64,000 nt of DNA from Xestospongia muta (taxonomy: Eukaryota > Porifera > Demospongiae > Haplosclerida > Petrosiidae). The stretch lies in assembly GCA_963693285.1 (NCBI GenBank), contig OY848918.1, positions 20,409,484 to 20,473,483 of the forward strand, in the 5' to 3' direction. The notes under the pieces are model-generated. The model worked only from the letters and a program-made list of their open reading frames with translations, was not told where the DNA came from and made no database searches. Shown piece after piece: positions 61,301 through 64,000 of the stretch (position 1 is the stretch's first letter; each line of letters opens with the position of its first letter). The position numbers and the translations under genes are program-made.

Positions 61301-64000
61301 TTTTGTGGTTTGTTTCTCAATCACGAAAACCATGAAAATTCTCCCCCCCCCTCCTCGAAAAAACCCCGCTATATGGTGCAGCATGTGTAGTTTTGTCAAA
61401 TAACATAACAAATGTCATATTAAGTACATGTAAATCTATTAGTATCAGTACAGTGGAATAATGTACTCCCTGAATAATGGAAACCTCATTTACAATGACA
61501 AATTGTGTGGTCGGAATGAATTCCCATTTAATACACATTACTTGTTGACTAAGAAAATATGGAAACCTTTTGTATTATATAATAAATGCTTTTTACAAGT
61601 GATTGTAGCAAAGAGTCATCACTTCTAATGTCCAGTTAATGAATACATTGATAATGGATTAGTGAAATGACAAACATATAGCTTAATAGAGCTTTGTAAA
61701 CCTGTAATGACAGCCCTCACATACAGGCTTAGTAAAATATATTGATATTATATTGTAAATAATTATGTTAACAGCTTCTTGTCATGATTCTAATACTATA
61801 TATAAGCAGAAGCTTAGAATGTTATATAACAGTTACTCTAGTAACACAAACTATCTCTACAATTATACAAGGAAATAATATAACAAAGTTTTTATATGTT
61901 AAGTTATAGTTTCTAATACATGGCAGTGTTTTTACACTTAGTCTATAAGTATGATGTACCAGTGATTTGTAATGTATGTTGTACTGTCTTCATTGTTGTC
62001 ATCAGGTAAAGATAACTATGATAGTCACTAAGTCATATGTCCAGCCAGTGTCATTGTTTGATGGCTGGTACATGTTGTAAATAGAGTCTCTTTATTTCCC
62101 TAATCAAGAGTATGTTTATATGATATAATTTCCTTAATAATTATTGATACTATATCTCAACAAATACATACTGTGAATAATAAATGAACATACTTAAAAC
62201 TGCTTGACAAAAGAAATTTTGCCAATAACAACCAACTGACAAAGTAGGGCATTATACAGAATGTGATCTCTATAATAAGATATATACCTTATATTACGTA
62301 GCTATCATGAGTGTATCTCTAATTTGTTCATATTTTCTACACTTATCACATTAGTCCCAGCTTATATCCTGATTACCTCAAGAATACATTTATGGCTTGT
62401 AGAGTACATCCTTTTGCTTGATAAGCACTATTTTACTGACATATAGTATACACTTACATGATCTATTTTACATATGAGAGGTGTCTAAAGCTATAAATGT
62501 TGTAAAATTATGATTTATATACAGTTCTAATTACAAAACATGATCTCAGTGTCTACATGACAATTAATGAAAATTACATGTTTTTGGAGTTAAGTTTTAA
62601 ATATGATGTTTTCAATCCAACTTGACTGAATACCCACCAATATCACCTCATCAAGTGTTAGCTTTCTCAGTAGTCTTTAAAAGTTACAAACATTGCTGTA
62701 AATGGACACATATGTAATTAATATTGTCTTTATAACAGTAAATAGACACATTACTTGCTGTGTTTGTCAGAGGTAAACATACAAGGATTAATTTCTATAA
62801 ATCATATATGTCAATAGTATCAAATATTTACTCCACTACAATCTAGTGATGTGTCCATTACAGTCTCAATTTAATCAACTTCCATTACAATATTGGATCA
62901 TTTCAACATTATCATTACTACTTGTAGAAATGTAAAAATCATTAGTTATTTACATTCAATTTTAATTGACCATTATCATAACCTCATCACAATTGTTTTA
63001 GAGTATTAACCACTCTATACACATTAGTAATAACATAATTTTACCTATCCTTTCTATTGTATCATTAGATATAGCTTTATATTATAAAGTGAATTGATCA
63101 TAAATACCAACATATCCTTTATGTAGCACAAGAGAACTCCTCTTCACTGTGCTGCTTACTTTGGCCATTCTGATATAGCTCATATACTAATTAAAGCTGG
63201 TGCATCACTGGATCCCATTGACAATGTGAGTATTTCCATTAATTAAATATGTTGTCATTACTATATATGACTGTATTTTGTATGTTATTTGTTATTAATA
63301 CATGTAATTATGTAGATGTTTGTGGTTTAATCATCTCCTATAAGTTATTATATGGACACTCCTAAAATAACTACAAAGACAAAAGTGATTATTGTAGTAG
63401 CTATAATTAACATAAAATGACACAGTACCTGAAAAAGTACAGTACCAATTTATTTCCTTAAAAGGCAACACCTACTTTAAATTAAATTAACAATGAAATG
63501 GAAATAAATAGGCTCTTTCAAAGTAATAGTGAATTCTCTTGTTTTTATAGTTTTCCATACAATTTCTTGTAGGATCAAGAATGCTTTTTATAATCTGGAT
63601 ACCCCTATTTGCTGTTAAAGCTTTAAAAGACTAATGTGACTTCAAAAGTTCATCACAAAAACAAAGCCTTGTACAACGCAAAATTGTTTCCTTTGATAGA
63701 ACGCTTTGTGTTGCAACCTTAAAATATCTCATATAGCTGTAGCTATCATAAGTTAGTAATAAATAGTCAAATTATATGCTACTCAAGACTGCTTGCATAT
63801 GAAAGACAATGCTCCCAAAAGTGTGAAACAAGAAAAAAGCGTGATTAGATAAACATGATGAATGTTGAATAGGCTTATTGCAAAATTATGGGTTAGTCTT
63901 GAGAGGTAAGCAATGGGGGTGGCCTCACATTTTCCTGTTTACAGAGTCTTAAGGCTGGTTTATATAAGAAGCGTTTCAATGCGTAGTGTTTGCGAAGGCG
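58341..64000 (+). CDS. Ankyrin-repeat Roco paralog, N-terminal exons (gene 3, 3'-partial)
   Basis: Exons seen: 58341-58358 (MSQEEL), 58544-58639, 60376-60474, 63127-63225; all phase 0 and GT-AG (donors gtaagt, gtaagt, gtgagt, gtgagt). They encode ankyrin repeats such as [40 protein letters not shown] and [19 protein letters not shown]. Compared with gene 2, the counterpart of the 27472-27570 exon is missing, and the later exons (ROC onwards) lie beyond the right edge if they exist. The frame stays open because the lost exon was symmetric. Exon 2 keeps better ankyrin consensus (LAARDG) than gene 2 (WGASNG), so gene 3 may be closer to the ancestral form here. Confidence 0.78.
59460..62900. repeat. 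Intron DNA of gene 3 collinear with gene 2 introns, with rearrangements
   Basis: 59520-60170 matches 23810-24440; 60180-62100 matches 25130-27040 (including the poly-C run, 61343 versus 26282); 62155-62815 matches 31605-32275; then 62820 onward matches 27575 onward, and 63440-63740 matches 27690-27980, and 63750-64000 matches 34163-34410. The order shows that gene 3 has lost whole blocks, or that gene 2 has gained them, since the duplication. Confidence 0.65.

Noticed and set aside
1..64000. CRISPR arrays, prokaryotic operons, prophage or organelle DNA
   Set aside because: No regularly spaced repeats with unique spacers, abundant GT-AG introns and metazoan domain genes; nothing suggests bacterial or mitochondrial origin.

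Overview
The window looks like nuclear DNA of an early-branching animal, most likely a haplosclerid demosponge of the Amphimedon queenslandica type. The evidence is strongly AT-rich DNA, many GT-AG introns of about 30-60 nt beside long TE-filled ones, animal orthologs (LIG4, LSM5, centlein, TRAF), and a tandem family of ankyrin-ROC-COR-Death genes. Species assignment is inference. No tRNA, rRNA, CRISPR array or prokaryotic operon was seen.

Layout. (1) 1-4422, plus: 3' part of a ROC-COR-Death gene (gene 1) that continues into an SH3-like exon and a last exon encoding a tail-anchor membrane helix. (2) 4423-22300: no intact gene. It holds TE debris (piggyBac left end, ABC-transporter exon remnant, LINE with TAA tail, decayed piggyBac), an inverted decayed copy of gene 1's last exon, and dispersed copies of the family's 5' leader region. 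(3) 22300-38966, plus: a complete paralog (gene 2) of 14 coding exons and 1134 codons: about seven ankyrin repeats, mostly one per 99-nt exon, then ROC GTPase, COR and a Death-like domain. Its introns carry a Tc1/IS630-type transposon, fragments of it, and a Harbinger-like piece. (4) 40690-51165: a compact cluster, centlein(-), LIG4(+), LSM5(-), an unknown gene(+) and a TRAF MATH fragment(+), in which every member shows stop codons or frame breaks although splice sites and domain motifs are still legible. (5) 51165-56150: unassigned DNA and another decayed piggyBac. (6) 56150-64000: a duplicate of the leader region and first exons of gene 2 (gene 3), which has lost one ankyrin exon and runs off the right edge.

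The Roco genes resemble DAPK-type architecture (ankyrin, ROC-COR, Death) without a kinase. In this family ankyrin repeats would bind ligands, the ROC GTPase and COR would switch and dimerise, and the Death-like domain would recruit partners; gene 1 adds an SH3-like domain and a membrane anchor. The locus shows gene birth in progress: leader duplication, in-frame gain and loss of symmetric ankyrin exons, pseudo-exons and inverted debris. All gene models were built by eye from splice sites, frame continuity and remembered family motifs; no alignment was run.
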